Below, in pieces: positions 28,214-36,213 of a DNA stretch of 64,000 nt. The notes beneath the pieces are model-generated. The model did not search any database, was not told where the DNA came from, and saw nothing but the letters and a program-made list of their open reading frames with translations. The stretch is from Rhodanobacter denitrificans. GTDB lineage: Bacteria; Pseudomonadota; Gammaproteobacteria; Xanthomonadales; Rhodanobacteraceae. Positions within the stretch are counted from its first letter, which is position 1. Every line of letters starts with the position of its first letter. The stretch covers positions 108,149-172,148 of the forward strand of contig NZ_QFWQ01000007.1 in the NCBI RefSeq assembly GCF_003335105.1. Reading direction: 5' to 3'. The position numbers and the translations under genes were made by a program.

Positions 28214-28561
28214 TCAGGCGGCGCGCAGGTCGCGCAGCTGCCACGCCGCACCGATCAGCAGGTACAGCCGGTGGCGCACCACGGTCATCGGCAGGTCGGT
28301 GACCAGGTCCACGTCGGTGCGCAGGTCGGCGACCCGGGCGTGCACCTGCGCCGCCGGATCGGTGGCGCCGAGGCTGCCGTCCACCGCATCGGGATCGGGC
28401 TGCGCCGCGCGCCAGCGCTGGAACAGGGTGTCGTCGCGCAACGCCTGCTGCAGCGTTGCCGCGAAGTCGTCCGGGCCAGCGCCGTCGTAGGCAAAACGCG
28501 GGTCTTCGCCGCGCGCATGGCCAAGGTCGGCGATCGAGAGGTAGTAGTGGTTGCGGGCCAT
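28214..28561 (-). CDS. Hypothetical 115-residue protein
   Basis: The protein begins MARNHYYLSIADLGHARG and contains a segment with alternating acidic and hydrophobic residues. No signal peptide or membrane helix is present. The residues are well mixed and protein-like, so it is probably a real gene. I do not recognise the family. It lies between dcp and bioD on the same strand, 52 bases after the bioD stop. Confidence 0.6.
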   Translation of the reverse strand: MARNHYYLSIADLGHARGEDPRFAYDGAGPDDFAATLQQALRDDTLFQRWRAAQPDPDAVDGSLGATDPAAQVHARVADLRTDVDLVTDLPMTVVRHRLYLLIGAAWQLRDLRAA

Positions 28562-28613
28562 GGCGTCTCCGGCGTTCGGGCGGGCGGTCATCCAAGCACG
28601 CCGGACGTGAAGT

Positions 28614-29294
28614 TCAGTCCAACGCCGCCACCGCGGCGCGCAGGCAGCCGGCCGCCAGCGCCGGCGCCACGCCGTGCGGCAGCACGCCCAGGCACGGCGC
28701 CGGCAGCAGTTCGCGCAGGGTGTCCAGATTCTCCCCGGGTGCGTCCATCGCCGGGTCGATGCCGTTGCCGATCCAGCCGAGCAGGCGGCAGCCGTCGGCC
28801 ACGATCGTGCGCGCGCTCAGCAGGGCGTGGTTGAGACAGCCCAGCCGCAGCCCGACCACCAGGATCACCGGCAGCTGCCATTGTTTCGCGATGTCGGAAG
28901 CGAACAATCCCGGCGCCAACGGCACCAGCCAGCCGCCGACACCTTCGACCACCACCGTGTGGTGCGTCGCCTGCAGCCGCTCGAACGCCTCGCGCAGCGG
29001 CGCCAGCGTGATCGCCACGCCGTCGTGCGCCGCCGCCAGGTGCGGCGACAGCGGATCGCGCAACGCCACCGGGTTGACCAGCGCGTACGGCAGGCCCGCG
29101 TCGCCGCCTGCCGCCTGCAGCGCCAGCGCGTCGTCGTTGCGCAGGCCGGCGGGCGTTTCCGTGCAGCCGCTGGCCACCGGCTTCATCCCGCAGACGTCGT
29201 GGCCGGCCGCGCGCAAGGCGTGCAGCAGGGTGCACGCCGCGTGGGTCTTGCCGATGCCGGTATCGGTGCCGGCGATGAACACCGCCGCCGTCAT
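28614..29294 (-). CDS. bioD: Dethiobiotin synthase
   Basis: The 226-residue ATP-dependent enzyme closes the ureido ring of dethiobiotin from diaminopelargonate and CO2 in biotin synthesis. The P-loop variant GTDTGIGKT is at residues 8-16, the substrate motif KPVASGC near residue 41 and VEGVGGWLVP near residue 110. The ATG is set directly at the first strand before the P-loop. No other biotin gene is adjacent in the window. Confidence 0.96.
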   Translation of the reverse strand: MTAAVFIAGTDTGIGKTHAACTLLHALRAAGHDVCGMKPVASGCTETPAGLRNDDALALQAAGGDAGLPYALVNPVALRDPLSPHLAAAHDGVAITLAPLREAFERLQATHHTVVVEGVGGWLVPLAPGLFASDIAKQWQLPVILVVGLRLGCLNHALLSARTIVADGCRLLGWIGNGIDPAMDAPGENLDTLRELLPAPCLGVLPHGVAPALAAGCLRAAVAALD

Positions 29295-29407
29295 GGCGGT
29301 GCAAACCGCGCCGTAGCGGCGCCATGGCATGGTCCGGTCAAGCTCACGTGGCGTCTCCCTGTCGATGGCTGCGCGCATAATACGGGCTTTGCCGCCGGAC
29401 CCGCCGC

Positions 29408-29899
29408 ATGTTCGAACTGAAAGCCCATACCCATGCCAGCAAGCACGACCACTACGACGACCTGGTGCGGCAGGCGCGCGGCATCCTCGCCGGCGAGCGC
29501 GACCTGATCGCGAACGCGGCGAACTTCGGTGCGCTGGTCTACCACAGCCTGCCGCAGGTGAACTGGGCCGGCTTCTACCTGTACGACGGCACCGAGCTGG
29601 TGGTCGGCCCGTTCCAGGGCAAGCCGGCGTGCATCCGCATCGCGCTCGGCCGCGGCGTCTGCGGCACCGCGGCGCAGACGCGGCAGACCCAGCTGGTGCG
29701 CGACGTCAACGCGTTCGCCGGGCATATCGCCTGCGACGCGGCCTCGCAGTCGGAGATCGTGGTGCCGCTGGTGAAGCCCGACGGCAGCCTGCTCGGCGTG
29801 TGGGACGTCGACAGCCCGGTGACCGACCGTTTCGACGAGGACGACCGCGCCGGGATGGAAGCGCTGTGCGCGGTGTTCATGGCGTCGGTTGCCGGCTGA
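29408..29899 (+). CDS. msrC: Free methionine-(R)-sulfoxide reductase (GAF domain)
   Basis: The 163-residue GAF-domain enzyme reduces free methionine-R-sulfoxide. The three redox Cys residues expected for the family are present at 75, 85 and 109 in a spacing that matches the E. coli enzyme (84, 94, 118), with Cys109 the likely catalytic one. It is divergent from bioD and convergent with engB. Confidence 0.93.
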   Translation: MFELKAHTHASKHDHYDDLVRQARGILAGERDLIANAANFGALVYHSLPQVNWAGFYLYDGTELVVGPFQGKPACIRIALGRGVCGTAAQTRQTQLVRDVNAFAGHIACDAASQSEIVVPLVKPDGSLLGVWDVDSPVTDRFDEDDRAGMEALCAVFMASVAG

Positions 29900-29917
29900 C
29901 CGAACCGGCGCAGCGCT

Positions 29918-30655
29918 TCAGCGCTCGCGCGGCTGCTGCAGCAGCGCCATCACCGCCTGCCGCGCCTCCTCCACGCCGGTGCCGGCGGACGAGGAAAAAA
30001 CCTGGGCCGTGGCGTGCAGGCCGTCGGCGGCGAACTGCTTGCGCAAGGCGGCCAGCGCCTGGGCGGCCTGGCCGCGGGAAAGCTTGTCGGCCTTGGTCAG
30101 CAGCAGGTGGCAGGGCAAGTGGGTGGCGAAGCAGAACTCCAGCATCATCCGGTCGAACTCCTTCAGCGGATGGCGGATGTCCACGATCAGCACCAGCCCG
30201 CGCAGGCTGCGCCGCTGGTGCAGGTAGGCGTCGATCTCCTGTTTCCAGTGCTCGCGCATCTCCTGCGGCACCTTGGCGTAACCGTAGCCGGGCAGGTCGA
30301 CCAGGCGCGGGACCGCCGCGGGCTGGCCGTCGACCGCCACCGGCGGTCGCTCCTGCGCATCCTGCGCCCGCGACACTGGTACATCCTTGTACGGCGGTCG
30401 CTCCTGCGCATCCTGCGCCCGCGACACTGGTACATCCTTGTACGGCGGCAGGCGGAACACGACCATCTGCTGGGTACGGCCCGGCGTCTTGGAGGTGCGC
30501 GCCAGCCCCTTGTGCCCGGTCAGCGCGTTCAGCGCGCTGGACTTGCCGGCGTTGGAGCGGCCCGCAAACGCCACTTCGGCGCCCTGGTCGGCGGGAAGCT
30601 GGCTGATGCGGTGCGCGGCGAGCACGAATTGCGCGCCTTGAAGGGGATTCGGCAT
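29918..30655 (-). CDS. engB: Ribosome biogenesis GTP-binding protein EngB/YsxC with an in-frame insert
   Basis: The 245-residue Era-like GTPase acts in large-subunit assembly. Visible motifs are G1 GRSNAGKSS (32-40), G3 DLPG (120-123), G4 TKAD and the C-terminal G5 region. Between switch I and G3 it carries a 17-residue unit, PPYKDVPVSRAQDAQER, in two perfect tandem copies (residues 70-103). Normal family members have only a short loop here. The reading frame is intact, so the protein is probably functional. The ATG at 30655 precedes the family's N-terminal helix. Confidence 0.93.
   Translation of the reverse strand: MPNPLQGAQFVLAAHRISQLPADQGAEVAFAGRSNAGKSSALNALTGHKGLARTSKTPGRTQQMVVFRLPPYKDVPVSRAQDAQERPPYKDVPVSRAQDAQERPPVAVDGQPAAVPRLVDLPGYGYAKVPQEMREHWKQEIDAYLHQRRSLRGLVLIVDIRHPLKEFDRMMLEFCFATHLPCHLLLTKADKLSRGQAAQALAALRKQFAADGLHATAQVFSSSAGTGVEEARQAVMALLQQPRER
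30342..30443. repeat. Two perfect tandem 51-bp repeats inside engB
   Basis: Copy one is 30342-30392 and copy two is 30393-30443, identical in all 51 bases; a third copy starts for five bases and stops. Each unit holds two small palindromes: GTACA-AGGA-TGTAC, and GCGCA-GGA-TGCGC on the minus strand. The 51-base length keeps frame. This looks like an extragenic-palindrome-type element inserted in a gene and then duplicated. Confidence 0.95.
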
Positions 30656-30664
30656 GGGGATGGT

Positions 30665-30694
30665 TTGACCAAGCGATGGTGGCGCAGGGATAAT
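30665..30694 (+). promoter_or_regulatory. Promoter for the cytochrome c4 - dsbA genes
   Basis: A -35 box TTGACC (30665-30670) is followed after 18 bases by a -10 box GATAAT (30689-30694). The predicted start near 30701 leaves a leader of about 70 bases before the cytochrome gene. Confidence 0.55.
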
Positions 30695-30771
30695 TCTGCG
30701 GTTTCTGCCTGCTGCGGGCCTCGCGGCCGCAAACGCCGGCAGTGTCTGCAAGTCTCTCGGGAGTCAAGTGT

Positions 30772-31542
30772 ATGAGTTTTCGGTCTGCTGGTTTTCGGCC
30801 CGCCGTTCTCGGGTCCGCCATCGCCCTCGCGTTCGCGCTGTCCAGCGCCGCGCTGATGGCCCAAGAAAGCCAGCCGAACACCGCCGCGCCGGCTGCCGCC
30901 AGCACCGCGGCGGCGGCCCCGGCCGCCTCGGCGACCGCAGCCCCGGCCAGCGCCCCGGTCAAGCCGGGCGACGCCACCGCCGGGCAGGCCAAGGCCGCCG
31001 TCTGCGGCGCCTGCCACGGCATGGACGGCAACTCCAGTGACGCGCAATACCCGAAGCTGGCCGGCCAGAGCGAGCAGTACATCGTGCACCAGCTGACCAG
31101 CTTCAAGGCCGGCAAGCGGCAGAACCCGATCATGATGGGCATGGCCGCGCCGCTGTCCGAGCAGGACATGCACGACGTCGGCGCCTATTTCGCCAGCAAG
31201 ACCCCGCTGCCCGGCGTGGCCGACCAGGCGCTGGTCGAGCGCGGCCAGACCTTGTTTCGCCAGGGCGACGCCACGCGCGGCATCCCCGCCTGCATGGCCT
31301 GCCACAGCATCGACGGCAGCGGCAACCCGGGCGCCGCCTATCCGCATCTGGCCAGCCAGCACGCGCAGTACATCCAGGCCACGCTGAAGGCCTGGCACGA
31401 CGGCACCAGCTGGGGCGACGACGCCCGCGCGCAGATCATGCCGGCGATCGCCAAGCAGCTGACCACCGACGACATCGCCGCCCTGGCCAGCTACGTCGAA
31501 GGCCTGCACAGCGCCGGAACCCAGCCGGCCGCCACGCCCTGA
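30772..31542 (+). CDS. Dihaem cytochrome c4-type protein
   Basis: The 256-residue secreted protein has a signal peptide, an Ala/Pro/Thr-rich linker (about residues 33-65) and two cytochrome c domains with haem motifs CGACH (78-82) and CMACH (174-178). Methionine ligands are available in the MMGMA region and near IMPAIA. Cytochrome c4 carries electrons from the bc1 complex to terminal oxidases in the periplasm. The ATG has a GGGAG site. It heads a run with two dsbA genes. Confidence 0.92.
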   Translation: MSFRSAGFRPAVLGSAIALAFALSSAALMAQESQPNTAAPAAASTAAAAPAASATAAPASAPVKPGDATAGQAKAAVCGACHGMDGNSSDAQYPKLAGQSEQYIVHQLTSFKAGKRQNPIMMGMAAPLSEQDMHDVGAYFASKTPLPGVADQALVERGQTLFRQGDATRGIPACMACHSIDGSGNPGAAYPHLASQHAQYIQATLKAWHDGTSWGDDARAQIMPAIAKQLTTDDIAALASYVEGLHSAGTQPAATP

Positions 31543-31605
31543 CCGACCCAGCGCCGACCCTCGTGTCGGCGCTGCCGTCTCATGCACCACCGTACGAGGT
31601 TTGCC

Positions 31606-32496
31606 ATGCTGAAGCGCCTGCCGTTCCTGTGTGCCGCCCTGCTCGCGCTCGCCGCCTGCAGCCATGACAGCAACTCCGGCGGCGCGCCGCAGGCCACCGC
31701 TGCGGCGGCCACCGGCAGCAGCGCAACCACGCCTGCCGCCGGCACGAGCACCACCACGCCCGCAAGCGCGCCAGCCGCGTCCGGCAGCGCCGCTCCGGCG
31801 ACCGCCGGCACGGCAGCGGCGGCGCCGGCCACCACGGCGGCCGCCGCACCAGCTCCGGCCGCAACACCGTTCGTCGACAACGGCACCTGGGTCGAGGGCA
31901 AGCACTACTTCCGGATCGATCCGGCACAGCCGACCAGCCACCCGGGCAAGATCGAGGTGACCGAGGTGTTCTCCTATGGCTGCCCCGCCTGCAACAGCTT
32001 CCACTCCACCGTCGACCGGATCGCCAAGGGCTTGCCGTCGGGCGCGGTGATGAACTACCTGGCCGCCTCGTTCCGGCCGGATGAGAACTGGCCGCTGTAC
32101 CAGCGTGCGTTCTACGCGGCGCAGGCGCTGGGCGTCGTCGACAAGACCCACGACGCGATGTACGACGCGGTGTGGAAGAGCGGCGAGCTGTCCACCTACA
32201 ACCTCAAGTCCAGCGGACTGAAGCCGCATGCGGCGTGGCCCACGATCGAGGACGTCGCCAAGTTCTACGCCAAGTACGGCGTCGACCCGAAGGAGTTCGT
32301 CGCCGTCGCCAACTCGTTCACCGTCAACACCCAGATGAAGCGCGCCGATGATCTGATGAAGGCCTATGGCGTGGACAGCACGCCGACCATGATCGTCAAC
32401 GGCAAGTACCGCTTCACCGCCAGCTCCGCCGGCGGCTACCCGCAGGCAATCGAACTGACCCAGTGGCTGGTGGCGAAGGAAGCGGCCGGCAAGTAG
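31606..32496 (+). CDS. dsbA: Thiol:disulfide interchange protein DsbA, lipoprotein form
   Basis: The 296-residue protein has a lipobox (LAAC, Cys18) and an unusually long Ala/Thr/Pro linker of about 70 residues. A thioredoxin-like DsbA domain follows with active site CPAC (126-129) and the cis-proline loop STPTMIV. It oxidises thiols of secreted proteins. The lipid anchor and linker would hold the catalytic domain away from the membrane. It follows the cytochrome c4 gene by 63 bases and precedes a second dsbA. Confidence 0.93.
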   Translation: MLKRLPFLCAALLALAACSHDSNSGGAPQATAAAATGSSATTPAAGTSTTTPASAPAASGSAAPATAGTAAAAPATTAAAAPAPAATPFVDNGTWVEGKHYFRIDPAQPTSHPGKIEVTEVFSYGCPACNSFHSTVDRIAKGLPSGAVMNYLAASFRPDENWPLYQRAFYAAQALGVVDKTHDAMYDAVWKSGELSTYNLKSSGLKPHAAWPTIEDVAKFYAKYGVDPKEFVAVANSFTVNTQMKRADDLMKAYGVDSTPTMIVNGKYRFTASSAGGYPQAIELTQWLVAKEAAGK

Positions 32497-32527
32497 GCTG
32501 GGCCGTCCTCCCCCGAAGAGAAGCTCC

Positions 32528-33175
32528 ATGTCCAAACGATTCGCCCGCCTGCGCGTACTCACCTTGCTTGGCGGCCTGCTGCTGGCCAGCGCCTGCACCG
32601 CGCAATCCGGCACGCCGGCGCCGTACACCGAAGGCAATGAATACGTCACCCTGCCCACGCCGCAGCGCTACAGCGCCGAGGGCAAGGTGGAAGTGGTCGA
32701 GGTGTTTTCCTACGGCTGCATCCACTGCGCGCAGTTCGCGCCGGCCGCCGAGAAGCTGCGCAAGCAGCTGCCGGCGGGCGCGGTATTCAAGCTGCTGCCG
32801 GCGCCGTTCAACGCCGAGTGGACGCCGTATGCACGCGCCTACTACGCGGCCAGGCAACTCGGCGCGGTCGAACGTACCCACCTGGCGCTGTTCAATGCCA
32901 AGTTCGCCGAGCACTATCCCATCAACTCGCTGGACGAACTGGCCGACTTCTATGCCCGCGAAGGGGTCAACCGCGCCGAGTTCATGCGCATCGCCACCTC
33001 GCCCGAGGTCACCGCGAAGCTGAAGGACGACCTGGCGCTGATCCAGCACTGGCAGGTCGACGGCACCCCGACCATCGTGGTCAACGGCAAGTACCGCGTG
33101 GCCACGGTGCATTCGTTCGACGAGATGATCGCGGTGACGCAGTGGCTGGTCCAGCGCGAGCTCGCGCACAAATAA
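32528..33175 (+). CDS. Second DsbA-family thiol:disulfide protein, lipoprotein form
   Basis: This 215-residue paralogue has a lipobox (LLASAC, Cys23), almost no linker, the active site CIHC (64-67) and the cis-proline loop GTPTIVV. It starts 31 bases after the first dsbA stop with an AGAAGC site. The dipeptide between the cysteines (Ile-His, against Pro-Ala upstream) predicts a different redox potential or substrate set. Tandem duplication followed by divergence is inferred. Confidence 0.93.
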   Translation: MSKRFARLRVLTLLGGLLLASACTAQSGTPAPYTEGNEYVTLPTPQRYSAEGKVEVVEVFSYGCIHCAQFAPAAEKLRKQLPAGAVFKLLPAPFNAEWTPYARAYYAARQLGAVERTHLALFNAKFAEHYPINSLDELADFYAREGVNRAEFMRIATSPEVTAKLKDDLALIQHWQVDGTPTIVVNGKYRVATVHSFDEMIAVTQWLVQRELAHK

Positions 33176-33282
33176 GCGCCGGTTGCGCGGCGGCTGGCGT
33201 GCCGTTCACGTCCGCCGGAGCATGCTGGCCGCCGCGTCCGGCCCGAGTCCGCGAGCGCCCCCTCCCCGTGCAGTATGTTGCG

Positions 33283-34095
33283 ATGACCCGTGCCGCCACT
33301 TCCCCCGCCGTGCCTGCCGAGCGCCGCCTGCGCCTGCTGAGCTGCAACATCCTGGCCGGCGCCAGCGTGCAGCGTTACCGCCAGTACGTCACCCGCAGCA
33401 TCAGCGCGGTATTGCCCGGCCGCAGCAAGATGGACAACCTCGACCGGCTGGCCGAGGTGCTGGCGCAGTTCGACGTGATCGGCCTGCAGGAGGCCGACGC
33501 CGGCAGCCTGCGCTCGGGCTTCCTCAACCAGACCCGCTACCTCGCCGAGACCGCCGGCCTGCCGTTCTGGAGCCACCAGCCGAACCGCGCGATGGCCAGG
33601 CTGGCGCACTCGGCGAACGGCCTGATCAGCCGGCTGGAGCCGCACGCGGTGCTGGACTACCCGCTGCCCAGCCGCATCCCCGGCCGCGGCGCGTTGCTGG
33701 CCCAGTTCGGCCAGGGCGAACACGCGCTGGCGGTGATGATCGCGCACCTGTCGCTGAGCGCGCCGGCGCGCGCGCGCCAGCTCGGCTTCATCGCCGAACT
33801 GCTGCAGGACTTCCCCCACGCCGTGCTGATGGGCGACCTCAACACCGAGCCGGACAGCGCGGAGATGCGCCAGCTGTTCGCCAAGTCCACCTTGCAGCCG
33901 CCGGCACAGGCCACGCCGACCTTCCCCAGTTGGAAGCCGCGGCGCGCGCTGGATCACATCCTCACCTCGCCGGCGGTCCACCTGGAAAAGACCTGGGCGC
34001 TGCCGCAGGCGTTTTCCGACCACCTGCCGCTGGCGGCGGAGATCCGCCTGCCGGCCCACGTCGGCGGCAACCCCGTGCCGGGCCGGCGCCAATGA
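33283..34095 (+). CDS. Endonuclease/exonuclease/phosphatase family protein
   Basis: The 270-residue protein shows the family landmarks: LRLLSCNILAG at the N-terminus, IGLQEAD with the metal-binding Glu, MGDLNTEPDS in the middle and FSDHLPLAAE with the C-terminal catalytic His. Substrates in this fold range from DNA to phosphoinositides, so none is assigned. No signal peptide is evident. An in-frame GTG five codons upstream is an alternative start. It overlaps the next gene as ATGA. Confidence 0.88.
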   Translation: MTRAATSPAVPAERRLRLLSCNILAGASVQRYRQYVTRSISAVLPGRSKMDNLDRLAEVLAQFDVIGLQEADAGSLRSGFLNQTRYLAETAGLPFWSHQPNRAMARLAHSANGLISRLEPHAVLDYPLPSRIPGRGALLAQFGQGEHALAVMIAHLSLSAPARARQLGFIAELLQDFPHAVLMGDLNTEPDSAEMRQLFAKSTLQPPAQATPTFPSWKPRRALDHILTSPAVHLEKTWALPQAFSDHLPLAAEIRLPAHVGGNPVPGRRQ

Positions 34096-34505
34096 GTGCG
34101 CGAGGATGGCAGAAGGCGCTGCCGTGGCTGGCACTGCTGGCGGTGGCGCTGCTGGCCACCTGGCTGCGCTACGGCGTGGTCGAATCCAGCGCGACGGGGC
34201 AACTGTGCAGCGGCGGCGGCCCGTGGTGGTGCCGCTGGCGACAGTGGCTGGTGCTGGGCTTCCTCAACGACGCCTACGGCATCGCGGCGCTTGCCGCGAC
34301 GGCGCTGGCGCTGCTGCACCGTCGCGCCTGGCCTGCGTGGCTGGCCGCCGCGCTGGGCGTGTTCGCGCTGCAGCTGTACTGCGTCGAGAGCGGCGCGCTG
34401 GCGCTACTGGCCGGCTGCCTGTGCCTGCTGCGCCGACAGGCCACGCGCGCGGCGCCATTCGAGCAGCACCGGCAGGGCCAGCAGCAGGTTCAGGCCCAGC
34501 CATAG
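34092..34505 (+). CDS. Hypothetical membrane protein, 137 residues
   Basis: The protein has about three hydrophobic segments, including LPWLALLAVALLATWL near the N-terminus, and a polar Gln-rich C-terminus. Its ATG overlaps the stop of the upstream gene (ATGA), so it is probably translationally coupled. Its last 102 bases overlap the 3' end of the convergent GH17 gene, which is a long overlap for bacteria. The family is not recognised. Confidence 0.65.
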   Translation: MSARGWQKALPWLALLAVALLATWLRYGVVESSATGQLCSGGGPWWCRWRQWLVLGFLNDAYGIAALAATALALLHRRAWPAWLAAALGVFALQLYCVESGALALLAGCLCLLRRQATRAAPFEQHRQGQQQVQAQP

Positions 34506-35996
34506 CCAGGCCGCCGGCGTGAGGCCGGCCTCCTGCCACAACACGACCAGCGCCAGCGGCGCCAGCCACACGGCGAGGAAGCGTTCTTCCAGCCATGGCA
34601 TCCTCGTCGTGCGCCGGTCGCCCAGCCAGCCGAGCAGCGCGTAGCCGGCGCAGGGCAGCCAGAACAGGCCCAGCGGGAAATCCCGGTAGCGTCCGTCGAC
34701 CGCCAGCAGCAAGCCGTAATACGCCAGCGCGAACAGCCAGCCCGCCCGTAGCCAGCGCGGCGGCGCGGCGGGTGCCGGATCGCCGTGCAGCCGTGCGGCA
34801 ATCCAGCGCGCCAGCCGCAGTGCGGTGAGCAGGGCCAGCGCGCAAGCCGCCAGCGACAGCGCCCACTCCCAGCCGTCGCGGCAGGCGTACAGCATCTGCC
34901 GGCCTTGCCATGCCAGCGCGCAACCGCTGGCCATGCCGGCCAGCGTCGACGCGATCCGGCGGCGCCGGCCGCCGGCCAGCGCGAACAGCACACCACCGGC
35001 CGCGCCGGCGAGCCAGCCGAGCCACCAGCGCGGCTCCTCGGTCACCGGCCCCTGCATCGCGAACTTCGGCCGGGCCTGCGCGTCGAAGATGCCCCAGTAA
35101 CCGCCGGCGGTGCCTTCCTGCGCACGTTTCCACGGCTGGTCGAACGCCTCGATCACGTTGTACGGCATGTGCACGGTGGCCGCGTAGCGCAGGAACTCGC
35201 GCAGGTAGCGCGCCTCGTTGACCACGCTGGCGCTGGCGGCCTGGCGCGGCCGCCCCGCGCTGGGCCAGCCGGTCTCGCCGATCATCACGCGGCGGTCGGG
35301 AAACGCCTGCTGCACCTTCGCGTACACCGCCGCTACATGCTGCACCGCGCCTTCGGGTGGCACCGGCTGGTCTTCCCAATACGGCAGGATATGGATGGTG
35401 AGGTAGTCGACCGAGCCGGCCAGCTCGGGATGGCGCAGCCAGAACTCCCACACGTCGGCATAGGTCACCGGCACGCTGACCGCCGCGCGCACCCGGCGCA
35501 GGTAGCCGATCAGCGCCTGCGGCGGCAGATCGCCGCGCAGCAGCACCTCGTTGCCCACGATCAGCCCGCGCACCACCTGCGGGTAGCGGTTGGCGGTGGC
35601 GACGCCCAGCGCGACCTGCTGCTCGTTCGACTTCGCATCGCCGCCCAGCCAGATCCCCAGCAGTACCTGCATGCCATAGCGCCCCGCGATCTCGGGCACC
35701 GCGCTGAGGCCCTGCCCCTGCGAGTACGTGCGCACGCAGTCGAAGCGCTGCGACAGCGCGCGCAGGTCCGCATCGATGCGTTCGGGACTGATGTAGGCGC
35801 GCGCATCCAGCGGCGTCTCGCCAGCCTGGCGGAACGGCGCGTACGAGACGCAGGCGATCCGCGCCGACGGCGCATCCGGCAGCGGCACCGGGCGGCCGAT
35901 CGCCCACCACCAGCTCGCCCCGGCCAAGGTCGCCAGCAGCAGCGCCAGCCACGCCGGCCAGACGCGACGAAAGACAGGCGGAGCTGCTGGTGACAT
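34404..35996 (-). CDS. Membrane protein with GH17-like (beta-1,3-glucanase fold) domain
   Basis: This 530-residue protein has one N-terminal helix and then a glycoside hydrolase family 17-like domain. The likely acid/base Glu is in VGNEVLLRGDL and the nucleophile Glu in GETGWPSAG. About seven membrane helices follow at the C-terminus. Such proteins are often annotated as beta-(1-6)-glucan synthase and may remodel periplasmic glucans by transglycosylation; that role is inference. The ATG at 35996 precedes the first helix. Confidence 0.82.
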   Translation of the reverse strand: MSPAAPPVFRRVWPAWLALLLATLAGASWWWAIGRPVPLPDAPSARIACVSYAPFRQAGETPLDARAYISPERIDADLRALSQRFDCVRTYSQGQGLSAVPEIAGRYGMQVLLGIWLGGDAKSNEQQVALGVATANRYPQVVRGLIVGNEVLLRGDLPPQALIGYLRRVRAAVSVPVTYADVWEFWLRHPELAGSVDYLTIHILPYWEDQPVPPEGAVQHVAAVYAKVQQAFPDRRVMIGETGWPSAGRPRQAASASVVNEARYLREFLRYAATVHMPYNVIEAFDQPWKRAQEGTAGGYWGIFDAQARPKFAMQGPVTEEPRWWLGWLAGAAGGVLFALAGGRRRRIASTLAGMASGCALAWQGRQMLYACRDGWEWALSLAACALALLTALRLARWIAARLHGDPAPAAPPRWLRAGWLFALAYYGLLLAVDGRYRDFPLGLFWLPCAGYALLGWLGDRRTTRMPWLEERFLAVWLAPLALVVLWQEAGLTPAAWLWLGLNLLLALPVLLEWRRARGLSAQQAQAAGQ

Positions 35997-36079
35997 GCCG
36001 ATTCCGTGGATGCTGGAAGCCAAACGCCGCAGCTTACCAGCGCCAGTCACTGGCACGCGTGCCGGGGTCCCCGGGAAGG

Positions 36080-36150
36080 ATCCACGTCCCGTGGATTTTT
36101 CAGGGACGAGGCAGGGCCGGCCGAGAGCCTGTTTTTAAAAGACTCTCGGC
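36080..36150 (+). terminator. Hairpin with T-run and a second inverted repeat upstream of slt
   Basis: ATCCACG-TCC-CGTGGAT (36080-36096) is followed by TTTT, as in a terminator reading on the plus strand. A second inverted repeat, GCCGAGAG/CTCTCGGC (36120-36127 and 36143-36150), lies 24 bases on. No plus-strand gene ends nearby, so this may be a leader attenuator for slt or simply a palindromic repeat. Confidence 0.35.
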
Positions 36151-36213
36151 ACATTGCGACGAGCGGTTCAGGCGCATCGACTACACTGCCTGCGATCCAC
36201 CGCAGGAGCCCCC

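Noticed and set aside
28086-28595. 169-codon alternative frame over the 115-residue hypothetical gene
   Set aside because: Arg/Pro/Ala-rich composition; the overlapping frame beginning MARNHYY is far more protein-like.
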